Assembly (NCBI GenBank): GCA_014843695.1
Contig: CM026397.1
Span: forward strand, 45,209,272-45,273,271
DNA length: 64,000 nt
Direction: 5' to 3'
From: Archivesica marissinica
Taxonomy: Eukaryota > Mollusca > Bivalvia > Venerida > Vesicomyidae
The notes beneath the pieces are model-generated. The model worked only from the letters and a program-made list of their open reading frames with translations, was not told the DNA's origin and did not search any database. The translations under genes and the position numbers were made by a program. Shown one piece after another: positions 1 through 10,567 of the stretch. The number at the start of each line of letters is the position of its first letter. Within the stretch, counting starts at the first letter, position 1.

Positions 1-620
1 CGGTCGAACTAAGTGATCATGGACGAAGATGGACCATTGTTGGTAACAATGGTACCATATAGACAAATGTATCACACAAAACAAAGACTTTGTAAATTTA
101 AACAAAATAATTTATCTAACCAAATCCCTGACAAATTAGCTGTGAAGAATGTATAATTCCAGTACATCCAACAAGTAATCTGTGTATTTATAGCGCTAAA
201 ATGAATTCAGCTTATTAATTACTAAAGTGGAATTTAACTTGAAAGTACATAGCTTAGCCATGCATGCCTAGTAACATAACTTTTGTTATATATTCGCCAA
301 CTTATATGCACAGTTGTATACCATTGGAGAGGATTTTTAATATGTTTTTAACTTTCAATCCAATCCACCTAAATACTTTGTATGTTACACTATGTCGAAT
401 GTTTGATTCTTGAAATAAAATATGTTTAAGCTAACATAACTTTACTACACTTATCCTGTAGATTTTAGATTTTAGACTTATAGTAATCTAAAAAAAAACA
501 AAAAAACATTTCGAACGGATATAGTTGGTGAAATTAACAGCCTAATATATGTATCTGGTAATATATGTATCTGGTAATACAATATGTATTCTCACTATGT
601 GCACGTGCCAAGTCAGAGCC
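1..620. other. AT-rich non-coding stretch
   Basis: I see no gene here. The sequence is AT-rich with poly-A runs near 490-510 and a short duplicated segment near 545-585 (atatatgtatctggta twice). No ORF, splice structure or repeat family recognisable from the rest of the window. Confidence 0.6.
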
Positions 621-623
621 AAC

Positions 624-853
624 GGAAGTCGTGATAGCGCAGTCGATGCGCGTTCGCTTCAGGTGCGCAATTCCGGAGTTCGAGCCCTGCTGGAGCCGTT
701 ACGATTGTGCCCTTAGGCAAGGCATTTAAATTCCACGTTGCCTCTTCTCTCTCCCTCGTGGCGATGGATTCCATCAGGAATGAGGTCTCGAGAGTGATTC
801 ATATAAGTTGTAAGAACTTGTTTCGCAATCGAGCTAAAATAAATTTGTATAAA
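624..853 (+). mobile_element. SINE-A, full-length copy with tRNA-like head
   Basis: Recurrent family in this window (other copies near 5.5, 9.2, 23.7, 35.7, 36.8, 47.7 and 55.3 kb). The 5' part carries Pol III promoter-like boxes: an A-box-like gatagcgcagtcgatgcg and a B-box-like gagttcgagccc. The central part reads gcccttaggcaaggcattta and then the conserved ctctctccctcgtggcgatg. The 3' tail ends in gcaatcgagctaaaataaat. The short ORF inside (707-889) is a product of this element, not a gene. Family naming needs a repeat library; the tRNA origin is inferred from the boxes. Confidence 0.85.
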
Positions 854-922
854 TCAAGTCAGAGCCTATATGCCAGCAGGACTGCATAAAGTGCGATTGC
901 CATAAGAATTCTTAAAATGTTC

Positions 923-1472
923 AAGTCACAGTCTAATGCGCACACATAACGCTGCAAAGTATCTCTGCACAACGTACACGCCAGATGTGCAGGTCACAGT
1001 CTAATGCGCACACAGAACGCTGCAAAGTATCTCTGCACAACGTACACGCCAGATGTGCAGGTCACAGTCTAATGCGCACACAGAACGCTGCAAAGTATCT
1101 CTGCACAACGTACACGCCAGATGTGCAAGTCACAGTCTAATGCGCACACATAACGCTGCAAAGTATCTCTGCACAACGTACACGCCATATGTGCAAGTCA
1201 CAGTCTAATGCGCACATAGAACGCTGCAAAGTATCTCTGCACAACGTACACGCCAGATGTTCAAGTCACAGTCTAATGCGCACATAGAACGCTGCAAAGT
1301 ATCTCTGCACAACGTACACGCCAGATGTTCAAGTCACAGTCTAATGCGCACATAGAACGCTGCAAAGTGTCCAGTGCACAACGTACACGCCAGATGTGCA
1401 AGTCACAGTCTAATGCGCACATAGAACGCTGCAAAGTGTTCAGAGCACAACACATAATGTACAAGTCACAGA
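923..1472. repeat. Minisatellite, 68-bp unit, about 8 copies
   Basis: Tandem copies of a 68-bp unit containing cagtctaatgcgcacatag and tctctgcacaacgtacacgc. The last copies diverge (tgtccagtgcac, tgttcagagcac) and the array fades at about 1470. The ORFs on both strands here arise from repetition and are not supported as genes. Confidence 0.95.
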
Positions 1473-1639
1473 ACGCTACACATCTGTGCACAGACAGAAA
1501 AAACCTCACTGACCACCAGAAGATGAAAACCGAGTCCAAACTGACCAACATTGAATGGGGCCGTTATAGCTTTTGATTCAAAGTAATAAAAGGACTTAAG
1601 TAAGTGAGTGAGGGCTCAACATTCTTCTTCTGTAAAGCA

Positions 1640-1900
1640 AGTCTGGTCAACGTTCACTAGATTAACTGTCAGCACATAGAATATCAATTGAAACAGGAAG
1701 ATGGCCTAAACGAAATACTATTCCTAGAATTGAAAGAAAGTGTCTAATATGTAACCGAATCGAAGAATCGAAGACGAATTCCATTCTATATTAGAATGTA
1801 AGAATTATGCTCACATCAGAAACAACTACATGTATATCAACAACACTTTGAAGAATCCAAAACATTCCCAAATATATTGAACGTTAGACTAGAATTGATC
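1640..1900 (+). mobile_element. Decayed LINE remnant, C-terminal end of the polyprotein
   Basis: Translated on the + strand with two frameshifts, the segment gives FTRL, then LSAHRISIETGRW, then KCLICNRIEES, then ILECKNYAHIRNNY. This matches the C-terminal pattern of many LINE polyproteins: R-x-S-x-H-x-x-x-I-E-x-G-R followed by a CxxC...H/E...C knuckle. The frame breaks near 1670 and 1795, and a stop follows near 1880, so it is a dead 3' fragment. The RT domain itself is not present upstream. Confidence 0.7.
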
Positions 1901-2640
1901 GTTTCTGTAAACTTATTGTATGTATGAATATATACATGTACAATGGACTCGTGGGTGTATGATCTTTAGTTCAATAAAAATATCTATCTACATGTATATA
2001 ATTGGTAACCTCGAACAATACGCTGATAGTCACTTGTGTGACAGTTCTGCAACAAAACAGTGCGCGACAGTTTTGCAACAAAACAGTAACCGTTTATTGC
2101 ATGGTCATACTCTGCACAATGAGAGACATTACTGGATTTATCTATTACCCCCCTTGCAGATAAAGTCTCGAAATTTATATCGGTCATTTTAGTTGGAATC
2201 CTTTGATTTTACTGCTGTCCCCTAACCAGATGTTGCGGTATGATAAAATGTGACTTTATCAAAATCATGCTAAATAATTGATAATAACATTTGTACAGTT
2301 CTCTGATTTTGTGTGCATGTATTGTTTTGTGAATGTATATAGTGGAATAAATATGTTTTAACCAACATTTGTACAGTTAAGTATCCATTGGATATTGTCA
2401 GATATCTGTCGAGATAATTATGAATATGATAGCATGCTGTGCAAAGGAAACGTACGATAAAAACAGAGGAAACCACTTAAGGGGACGTATACACGTTTAC
2501 GAAGTATCCAGGGGCAGTAACTGACCGATGTCGCGAATGTGCCAGCGAATCTAAAACAGGGCACTTATGTTGTACATAAACCAATAGTTACACTATAATA
2601 CACTTACCCATTATCCTGCATGCAGTCAGAAATGGAAGAC
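1901..2640. other. Non-coding stretch
   Basis: No gene recognised. Contains a small near-duplication (acagtt-tgcaacaaaacagt at about 2040-2085). The three short ORFs (60-90 codons) have no motif, splice context or codon bias that I can use. Confidence 0.5.
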
Positions 2641-2645
2641 ATAAA

Positions 2646-2839
2646 GCAGACAATAAAATATTTGGATATAAGTGGGCAGAAGACTGCGCCTTGGCTTAAG
2701 CCGTGCTTCATCAAACTCACGTCGCCGTTCTTCTTTGCACCTGTCATCATAAATGGTAGTCTGGTGATTTAGTGGTATAGATTGGTCCATCATAGACAAT
2801 TACTCCATAAAGCTTATATCCAAATATTTTATTTCTGCC
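2646..2839. mobile_element. Short element with long terminal inverted repeats (MITE-like)
   Basis: The left arm at 2652-2672 and the right arm at 2813-2833 are perfect reverse complements over 21 bases (core aaaatatttggatataag), and gcaga/tctgc outside extends the pairing. The interior of about 140 bp is unique. This is the form of a MITE or a small fold-back element. I could not fix a target-site duplication. Confidence 0.6.
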
Positions 2840-3724
2840 AATTTCCTCAAACATGATCTGCATAGAAAACACGATTGTTGATTAAATGCGGGTCAGTAGT
2901 CAGTCACCCTTTGGGACATTACGAATGTAGTGCAGTCTGGCATCGTACCAACGCAAATATGGTAACCAGCACGTTCTGTCCGTCAGTACACATGGCTGAA
3001 GAACTGGGCCTATTCAACTCTCTGTTGTCAAACTGACAATGACGATAAATCTATTGGATTTCTGTCCAGTGCTTGATGGTTGCTATCCAATCACCAGATG
3101 GGACAGATTAAAGTCTAGTTATGCTGGTTACGGTACAGCAGCCTCAGCATACAAGGCTGATATCGGCGATATCATATAAGAACTGCAAACCGTCTCCATC
3201 ATTTATGGTATATACAACAACACCATTGTACACCTAGCCTGGGAACAGGTGTTACTATATTTTGCCTTGTTCAACATATAAATATAGTTATTTAACACAT
3301 AACCCGTTAATTGAGCCGCATTGAGTTTCTGATTATCAATTTGCCAGAAGTAAAAAATCGACAAGACTGGAACCCAGGCTATTGTACAGCAACCGCGTCC
3401 AGAAACGCATATAAATGATAACACAGTAGTTTTCTTTTTTAAAAGCTTTTATTTACATATTTCTAAAGTAGGCCATTGAGCTTAACTTTAAAATGAATAT
3501 ATGATAAACATTCAAAACCGCAAACATACAATTCAACAGTGGGATGGGGCGGGGAAACTTCTTTCATATTTCAACACAATTCACTCCTCATAAAATAAAC
3601 TATAAACAATTAGAGTATCAAAACTAGAAAAATTAACGTAACAATTGAAACAAATCCCTATTACACAAACAAACTAGCAGTTGGTTATGACAGTTGAAAA
3701 CATTAACACAAAAAATTCATATAA
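2840..3724. other. Non-coding stretch
   Basis: No gene or repeat family recognised. Base composition is mixed (2900-3200) and then AT-rich (3430-3720). Confidence 0.5.
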
Positions 3725-3832
3725 ACAAAAAAAAAATGGGGTCAGTTCCACAAAATTGATATTAACAAAAAAATGGGGTCAGTTTCACAAAATTCAAATT
3801 AACAAAAAATGGGTTCAGTTTCACAAAATAAT
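3725..3832. repeat. Short imperfect tandem repeat, about 40-bp unit, 3 copies
   Basis: Three copies of a unit built on an A-run followed by tggggtcagtttcacaaaat. The A-run length varies between copies. Confidence 0.8.
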
Positions 3833-4341
3833 TTAAGCTACAACTTTATATTCCACACCTATGTCAACTCCGTTTTTGTTGTAGTACATTTAGATAAGAA
3901 ATTCAAAAGCTTATTTTATTTTTCACAGAAGATGTAGTTGGAACTTTGGTGCAGACTGGTAAAAACCAAATGTCTGCCCTTAGCCCCTTACATGGTATTG
4001 TACAGTAGGTACGGATTAAACGTTCATGGACACATGTCCGTTTGTATGTACTACTGTTGTATAACTTGAATTTACATCAATAAACAACACAGAAGATAAC
4101 ATGTAATAGTGGGCATATGAAATTTGTATATACAGGTAATAGGATGGTGTCACCTTGCCCAATAAAGCAACATCATGTCAAACTTAGAAGATCTGGGAGT
4201 ACAGGTGCCCTTACACCAGACTTATTATATTTTATGAAGAAACAGAGACACATAATTTATAATATGCTGTGATTAATCACTGTAATAACATACACAAGAG
4301 ATGCACACTAAACCCGACTCATTCACCCCATCAGTTTGCAT

Positions 4342-4614
4342 ATAACCCATTCAACACCAAGTAACTCACATGGACTGGAGCATATTTTTCGACCAATAAA
4401 TTAAACAGAAAATTACATTTGGACCAGTTCATTTATCAAAATGGGTAATTTTGTTCAAAAATAGTAATATTACTGGCAACAAGTGCAGATCCTGATGAGA
4501 CGGCTCGTCACTCACCACTACACATTTTATGCCTATTTATGTAGTGTTGATGAGACGGCTCGTCACTCACCACTACACATTTTATGCCTATTTATGTAGT
4601 GTTGAAAGGGTTAA
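4342..4614. mobile_element. TTAA-flanked MITE, family 1 (piggyBac-like ends)
   Basis: The left end reads ATAACCCATTCAACACC and the right end GTGTTGAAAGGGTTAA, so the ends are inverted repeats bordered by TTAA (ATAA on the left). CCC...GGG ends with a TTAA target are the hallmark of piggyBac-type transposons. A second, inverted copy is at 51540-51877 and shares the interior (tttatcaaaatgggtaattt, agatcctgatgagacggctc). In this copy the right-hand 60-odd bp are duplicated in tandem (4495-4610). No transposase is encoded. Confidence 0.8.
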
Positions 4615-5499
4615 TGACTGAAAGTTCAATTTAGTTATGTTTTCACCGTAACCAAATTACAAAAACTGTACAAAACCCACCTGGAAACCAGCAAAAAGGA
4701 CAAATAATCGATGGAAATAAATGTTGTAGTTTGCGAAATACAACTTTCCTTAAAAAAACATCTTAAGAAAAATCAAATAAACATTACGCCATTTACATTT
4801 TTATGTGGTTAGTAAGTTTATGAGTATTCGTGAGGTTAGGTTTGTGTTACAGTTTAGTGTATTTCATGCAAATAATGGCTGTTGCAATATACATGTACGT
4901 ATTATGACAATAAAGTCCTACCATGACGCAGTATCCTTTATCTAACAAGTTCATTAACATTTCTTTCTATTTAATTAACATGTTAACCAAAATTGCAACA
5001 GTGAAATGCATTGTGGGAGTTTTCCTGAACCCGTACATGCCTCCTATCACTAGCCACAAACCCCTAAAAAGGGTTTAGAAGTTGAAACACAGACAAGGTG
5101 CAATTGCTAAAAATCTAACAAAGGGCCATAACTGCAATCTCACATACTAAAATATGCAGAAGAAAACTTCATTGCAATGCATTGTGCTAACATTACTGAC
5201 ATCTGATAACTGGTTGATGAATAACATGGGCTTGCTAAAAAATATATCAAAGGGCCATAACTCCCAGAAATGCAACAGGCTATGCAAGACACTGAAACTT
5301 TGTGTCAAGCTACATCAAGTAATCTATGCTGCTACATTTACATCAAGTAATCTGTGCTACTACATTAAGTACAATGAATGTCACATTATTTTCAGAACAC
5401 TAAATTTAACGTACTGTTAGCAAATACTCCATGTACATGGGCAGCAGTTTTGTACGAGTCAAGTCTACATTTATTGGCCAATTGTGTCAGTACACTTAG
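4615..5499. other. Non-coding stretch with fragments of a dispersed repeat
   Basis: AT-rich, no gene. Two segments near 5110 and 5245 carry aagggccataact, a phrase common in mollusc dispersed repeats, each followed by short similar sequence. A 30-bp duplication (catcaagtaatct) lies near 5310-5350. Confidence 0.45.
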
Positions 5500-5818
5500 T
5501 TTATACAAATTTATTTTTTAAACAAGTTCCTACAACTTATATTAATCACTCTCGAGACCTCATTCCTGATGGAATCCATCGTCACAAGGGAGAGAGAAGA
5601 GGCAACGTGGAATTAAAATGCCTCGTCTAAGGGCACAATCGTAATGGCTACAGCTGGGTGTGAACTCCGGGCCTTTTGCACCTGTAGCGAACGTAACACT
5701 ACCCACTCCACATGCACCAATAAAAGTAATGGTTACAGCTGGGTGTGAACTCCGGGCTTTTCGTACCTGAAGCGAACGTAACACTACCCACTCCACGTGC
5801 ACCAATAAAAGTAATGGC
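5500..5818 (-). mobile_element. SINE-A, minus strand, with duplicated tRNA-like head
   Basis: The element reads right to left: tail (ttatacaaatttatttttta) at 5500, conserved cattcctgatggaatccatc at about 5565, then the head. The head (B-box complement gtgtgaactccgggc) occurs twice in tandem with a period of about 86 bp (5642 and 5728), followed by the start of a third copy at 5812. Head multiplication is also seen in SINE-B at 26941. Confidence 0.85.
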
Positions 5819-6133
5819 AATGATACACATTTTTCAAAACATAAAACCGGTAGAAATAAAACTGTTAGGAAAATCCATTGAATTTTATTGCAGGTATTAA
5901 CACAGATAATTTATACGACATCTAAATAACGCACAAAAACGGCATGCCCACCCAATGAAAACCACAACTTTTTTGGCGTAATGCAACACTCAAGCCAGAA
6001 TAAATAACAGTAACTACACTACCAGAATCACAATACAATAACCCCACCACCCCCCAATTCACACTGCATTTTATTACAAGCATCGCTAAGCGATTTCAGA
6101 CTTAGTGGACAACTTTAAACTCTCTGAATAACC

Positions 6134-6416
6134 TGTGTGTTTTACGTTTATTTATCGTCGCTACCGGTTGCCCATATGAGCGACGCCTCCTGAAGAGATC
6201 ATTTTAGAGGATAGTGCAATGATAGACAGAGACCCATTCCAGAGTCTCTTCTGGTTCTTTTACGTGAACGATGTAAAGCACCGTCACAAGACCTCGGTTT
6301 AACGTCCCATCTGAAAGTATGTTAATTTTATTAGGCTCAGACGGGGGATCGAATCTGCGATCCCTGAATTCCCATACCAATCCAACGTGTTAACCACTGG
6401 ACCACAGATCAGTCTG
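6134..6416 (-). mobile_element. SINE-B, full-length, minus strand
   Basis: Contains, in reverse complement, a tRNA-like head (complement of ggttcgatcccccgtctga), the middle block aaccgaggtc / cgtaaaagaaccagaagaga, and the 3' tail complement ttatcgtcgctaccggttgc. Other copies at about 26.9, 34.4, 35.1, 38.5 and 60.7 kb. The head has a clear B box, so it is probably tRNA-derived. Confidence 0.9.
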
Positions 6417-6559
6417 TTAAAATAACCAAGTGTGGTGTTTCCTTATATATCATTTTTACTTACATGCCCCTTCTTCTCCCATAATAAAGACCCAACCTCT
6501 GTTTGCGGAGATAGCAAAACAACATTATGATTCGGGCAAACATCACTTGTTGGGTCAGG

Positions 6560-6960
6560 TCACTGAAAACTATTCCTGTATACCGTATCACCACAAATCC
6601 CATATATCATGGTTTATAGTGTTTCCACTGGAAACTATTCCTGTATACCGTATCACCACAAATCCCATATATCATGGTTTATAGTGTTTCCACTGGAAAC
6701 TATTCCTGTATACCGTATCACCACAAATCCCATATATCATGGTTTATAGTGTTTCCACTGGAAACTATTCCTGTATACCGTATCACCACAAATCCCATAT
6801 ATCATGGTTTATAGTGTTTCCACTGGAAACTATTCCTGTATACCGTATCACCACAAATCCCATATATCATGGTTTATAGTGTTTCCACTGGAAACTATTC
6901 CTGTATGTCGTATCACCACTAATCCCATATATCATGATTTATAGTGTTTCCACTGCAAAC
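6560..6960. repeat. Minisatellite, 65-bp unit, about 6 copies
   Basis: Near-identical copies of a 65-bp unit containing aaactattcctgtataccg and catatatcatggtttatagt. The last copy carries several substitutions (tgtatgtcg, cactaatcc), which suggests the left side was amplified most recently. Confidence 0.95.
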
Positions 6961-7013
6961 ATACAATATAAAATACAAATGTACATCAATACACAAACTG
7001 TTTATTTCTTGGA

Positions 7014-7765
7014 AATACTGGCAAACCTTCAATGAACTTGCTAATGATCTTGGAATACTGGCAAACCTTCAATGAACTTGCTAATGATCTTGGAATACTG
7101 GCAAACCTTCAATGAACTTGCTAATGATCTTGGAATACTGGCAAACCTTCAATGAACTTGCTAATGATCTCGGAAATACTGGCAAACCTTCAATGAACTT
7201 GCTAATGATCTTGGAATACTGGCAAACCTTCAATGAACTTGCTAATGATCTTGGAATACTGGCAAACCGTCAATGAACTTGCTAATGATCTCAGAAATAC
7301 TGGCAAACCTTCAATGAACTTGCTAATGATCTTGGAAATACTGACAAAACATCAATGAACTTGCTAATGATCTTGGAATACTGGCAAACCTTCAATGAAC
7401 TTGCTAATGATCTCGGAAATACTGGCAAACCTTCAATGAACTTGCTAATGATCTTGGAATACTGGCAAACCTTCAATGAACTTGCTAATGATCTCGGAAA
7501 TACTGGCAAACCTTCAATGAACTTGCTAATGATCTTGGAATACTGGCAAACCTTCAATGAACTTGCTAATGATCTTGGAATACTGGCAAACCGTCAATGA
7601 ACTTGCTAATGATCTCAGAAATACTGGCAAACCTTCAATGAACTTGCTAATGATCTTGGAAATACTGACAAAACATCAATGAACTTGCTAATGATCTTGG
7701 AATACTGGCAAACCTTCAACGAACTTGCTAATGATCTCAGAAATACTGGCAAACCTTGAACTTGC
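7014..7765. repeat. Minisatellite, 40/41-bp unit, about 18 copies
   Basis: The unit is tggaatactggcaaacctt plus caatgaacttgctaatgatc. A 40-bp form and a 41-bp form (with an extra A in gaaatactgg) alternate. The mixture of forms is itself repeated in a higher-order block (about 7140-7380 resembles 7400-7680). ORFs on both strands are by-products. Confidence 0.95.
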
Positions 7766-7854
7766 TAATAATTTTGGTAAAGATGAGTCTATACAAAATT
7801 AAATTTGCTCAAATTTGTTTTCTGACAAAAAAAGGAGTAGAAATGGACCTGGCC

Positions 7855-8030
7855 ACTTCTGACATTTATATTTAACCGACATCCAATCAGAAAGTTTGGG
7901 TTTTACATAGCGGGTTATATCATTGGCAGGCTGTTTACCAAACACCTTTCCTGGGCAGGCTCCAGCGGTTAACAAGTACATGGTTCACCAACCTCCGTAA
8001 CTTTTTCATATAATCAGAAGGCTTTACATT
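7855..8030 (-). mobile_element. Probable SINE fragment, minus strand
   Basis: In reverse complement it shares tatgaaaaagtt, tacggaggttggtg and gtacttgttaac with the SINE at 59365-59618, so it is a second, older copy of that family. The tail and head are degraded. Confidence 0.55.
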
Positions 8031-8812
8031 GCTCACACTAACAACACGGGAGTGTTCATTCATCTGCATTCTTACTCTATCCCACACACCCAACAGCTAA
8101 CACAGGAGTATCATCCATATGGGCCAACTGCCAAATAAACACAAACAGTGAGTGGGTTTCTGGGAGTATTTGAAGAGCAAACACATTCACTACTCACTAA
8201 AAAGTACAAACTTTTGGATTTGTAAGTAAGCAAAACATAAATAATTTAAAACAGATTACATTTATAAACCTTTAAACATATATACACACATATAAGGCTA
8301 CAATAAATTAATTCATAGATTTTCATCCGTTAGTCCAAATTAGGCTTGGCTGCGATTTTTTGAATACGTAAAGAGCAGTCCCGTCCTCCTTGAGTGAATT
8401 AAGCTTCTAGAGAAAAGTGTTCACTACACATAAAAAATGGATACGAACACATGGATTATTTATATTTTACAGGTTTCCAATTGCGTCTTTGTCACTCAAA
8501 ATAAATTAACTAAACAAATCACTAAGGTTTTCATCAACCCCCGGAAAACCCCTTGGAGTACAGTACATTTTATTCTTTGTTCTAATATATAAACAAAAAT
8601 CCCCCCTTTGGATTGAGAGGTGCCCCCCTGGACTATAACATAAGAATTCCTATGTATGGAAGCATCATAGACAAGTTGATGTTGTCAAGTGTTTACAACA
8701 CAACATTTCAGGTATTACAACACTAGACAGAAATACAACTATTGATTCCACAACTCATTTACTTCCAAATCATAAAATAACGAGCTCTGGGAACGTTCAC
8801 ACCTATAGCAGA
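8031..8812. other. Non-coding stretch
   Basis: No gene or known repeat seen. AT-rich with one C-rich patch near 8600-8630. Confidence 0.5.
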
Positions 8813-8814
8813 TA

Positions 8815-8975
8815 TCATATACCTAGAGCTTACGGATCATATACTTAGAGCTTACAGATCATATACCTAGAGCTTACAGATCATATACCTAGAGCTTATG
8901 GATCATATACCTAGAGCTTACGGATCATATACCTAGAGCTTACAGATCATATACCAAGAGCTTACGGATATTGCT
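8815..8975. repeat. Minisatellite, 22-bp unit, about 7 copies
   Basis: Tandem copies of atcatatacctagagcttac with variation at the next two bases (gg or ag). Confidence 0.9.
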
Positions 8976-9179
8976 GACGTCAATTTGTATATAGGAATTC
9001 AACAGGTTTGGGGCGAGCAGAACAAACCATTGGCGGGGGTATGAAAAGCTAGGATATAATAAATTAATTGTCCAACTCAAATCTAAGCTGCCTCAATGTA
9101 TAAATATGTGACTATCACCAATATAAATGTGTGCACTTATTTCCCACAACAACAACACAACATACCACATGTGTAATGG

Positions 9180-9413
9180 TTTATACAAATTTGTTTTAGC
9201 TTGATTGCGAAACAAATTATTACAACAGTAAAATTAATCGCTCTCGAGACCTCATTCCTGATGGAATCTGTTGTCACGAGGGAGATAGAAGAGGCAATGT
9301 AGATCAAAAGTGTTTCCAAGGGCAACACTACCGTGGTTCCGACAGGGCTCAAACTCACAACCTGTCGGTTACAGGGCAGGCACCGTAACCATTACACCAC
9401 AGAGACTCCACTT
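9180..9413 (-). mobile_element. SINE-A, diverged copy, minus strand
   Basis: Tail complement tttgttttagcttgattgcg, conserved cattcctgatggaatctg, and a head whose B-box complement reads gggctcaaactcacaacc. More diverged than the copies at 624 and 36820. The ORF at 9137-9358 lies inside it and is not a gene. Confidence 0.85.
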
Positions 9414-9464
9414 GTGTAATATACAGGAACGCCTCAATAATAAAAAATCTAAAGAAGTCGCCTC

Positions 9465-9567
9465 CCCCAATCATGAGAAGCACATATTGCTACCCCCCAG
9501 CATGAGAAGCACATATTGCTACCCCCCAGCATGAGAAGCACATATTGCTACCCCCCCCAGCATGAGA
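9465..9567. repeat. Minisatellite, about 28-bp unit, truncated by the gap
   Basis: At least three copies of catgagaagcacatattgct followed by a C-run (acccccag). The array runs straight into the run of Ns, so its true length is unknown. Confidence 0.85.
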
Positions 9568-10567
9568 NNNNNNNNNNNNNNNNNNNNNNNNNNNNNNNNN
9601 NNNNNNNNNNNNNNNNNNNNNNNNNNNNNNNNNNNNNNNNNNNNNNNNNNNNNNNNNNNNNNNNNNNNNNNNNNNNNNNNNNNNNNNNNNNNNNNNNNNN
9701 NNNNNNNNNNNNNNNNNNNNNNNNNNNNNNNNNNNNNNNNNNNNNNNNNNNNNNNNNNNNNNNNNNNNNNNNNNNNNNNNNNNNNNNNNNNNNNNNNNNN
9801 NNNNNNNNNNNNNNNNNNNNNNNNNNNNNNNNNNNNNNNNNNNNNNNNNNNNNNNNNNNNNNNNNNNNNNNNNNNNNNNNNNNNNNNNNNNNNNNNNNNN
9901 NNNNNNNNNNNNNNNNNNNNNNNNNNNNNNNNNNNNNNNNNNNNNNNNNNNNNNNNNNNNNNNNNNNNNNNNNNNNNNNNNNNNNNNNNNNNNNNNNNNN
10001 NNNNNNNNNNNNNNNNNNNNNNNNNNNNNNNNNNNNNNNNNNNNNNNNNNNNNNNNNNNNNNNNNNNNNNNNNNNNNNNNNNNNNNNNNNNNNNNNNNNN
10101 NNNNNNNNNNNNNNNNNNNNNNNNNNNNNNNNNNNNNNNNNNNNNNNNNNNNNNNNNNNNNNNNNNNNNNNNNNNNNNNNNNNNNNNNNNNNNNNNNNNN
10201 NNNNNNNNNNNNNNNNNNNNNNNNNNNNNNNNNNNNNNNNNNNNNNNNNNNNNNNNNNNNNNNNNNNNNNNNNNNNNNNNNNNNNNNNNNNNNNNNNNNN
10301 NNNNNNNNNNNNNNNNNNNNNNNNNNNNNNNNNNNNNNNNNNNNNNNNNNNNNNNNNNNNNNNNNNNNNNNNNNNNNNNNNNNNNNNNNNNNNNNNNNNN
10401 NNNNNNNNNNNNNNNNNNNNNNNNNNNNNNNNNNNNNNNNNNNNNNNNNNNNNNNNNNNNNNNNNNNNNNNNNNNNNNNNNNNNNNNNNNNNNNNNNNNN
10501 NNNNNNNNNNNNNNNNNNNNNNNNNNNNNNNNNNNNNNNNNNNNNNNNNNNNNNNNNNNNNNNNNNN
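9568..10567. other. Assembly gap, exactly 1000 N
   Basis: A run of 1000 N, a conventional scaffold gap size and not a measured length. It is bordered by a different tandem array on each side (28-bp unit left, 42-bp unit right). Translations that run through it are meaningless. Confidence 0.99.

Noticed and set aside
707..889. Small ORF containing SLSLVAMDSIRNEVSRV, also seen at 9.2, 35.8 and 36.8 kb
   Set aside because: The recurring peptide is just the translated SINE-A body, on varying strands and with broken ends.
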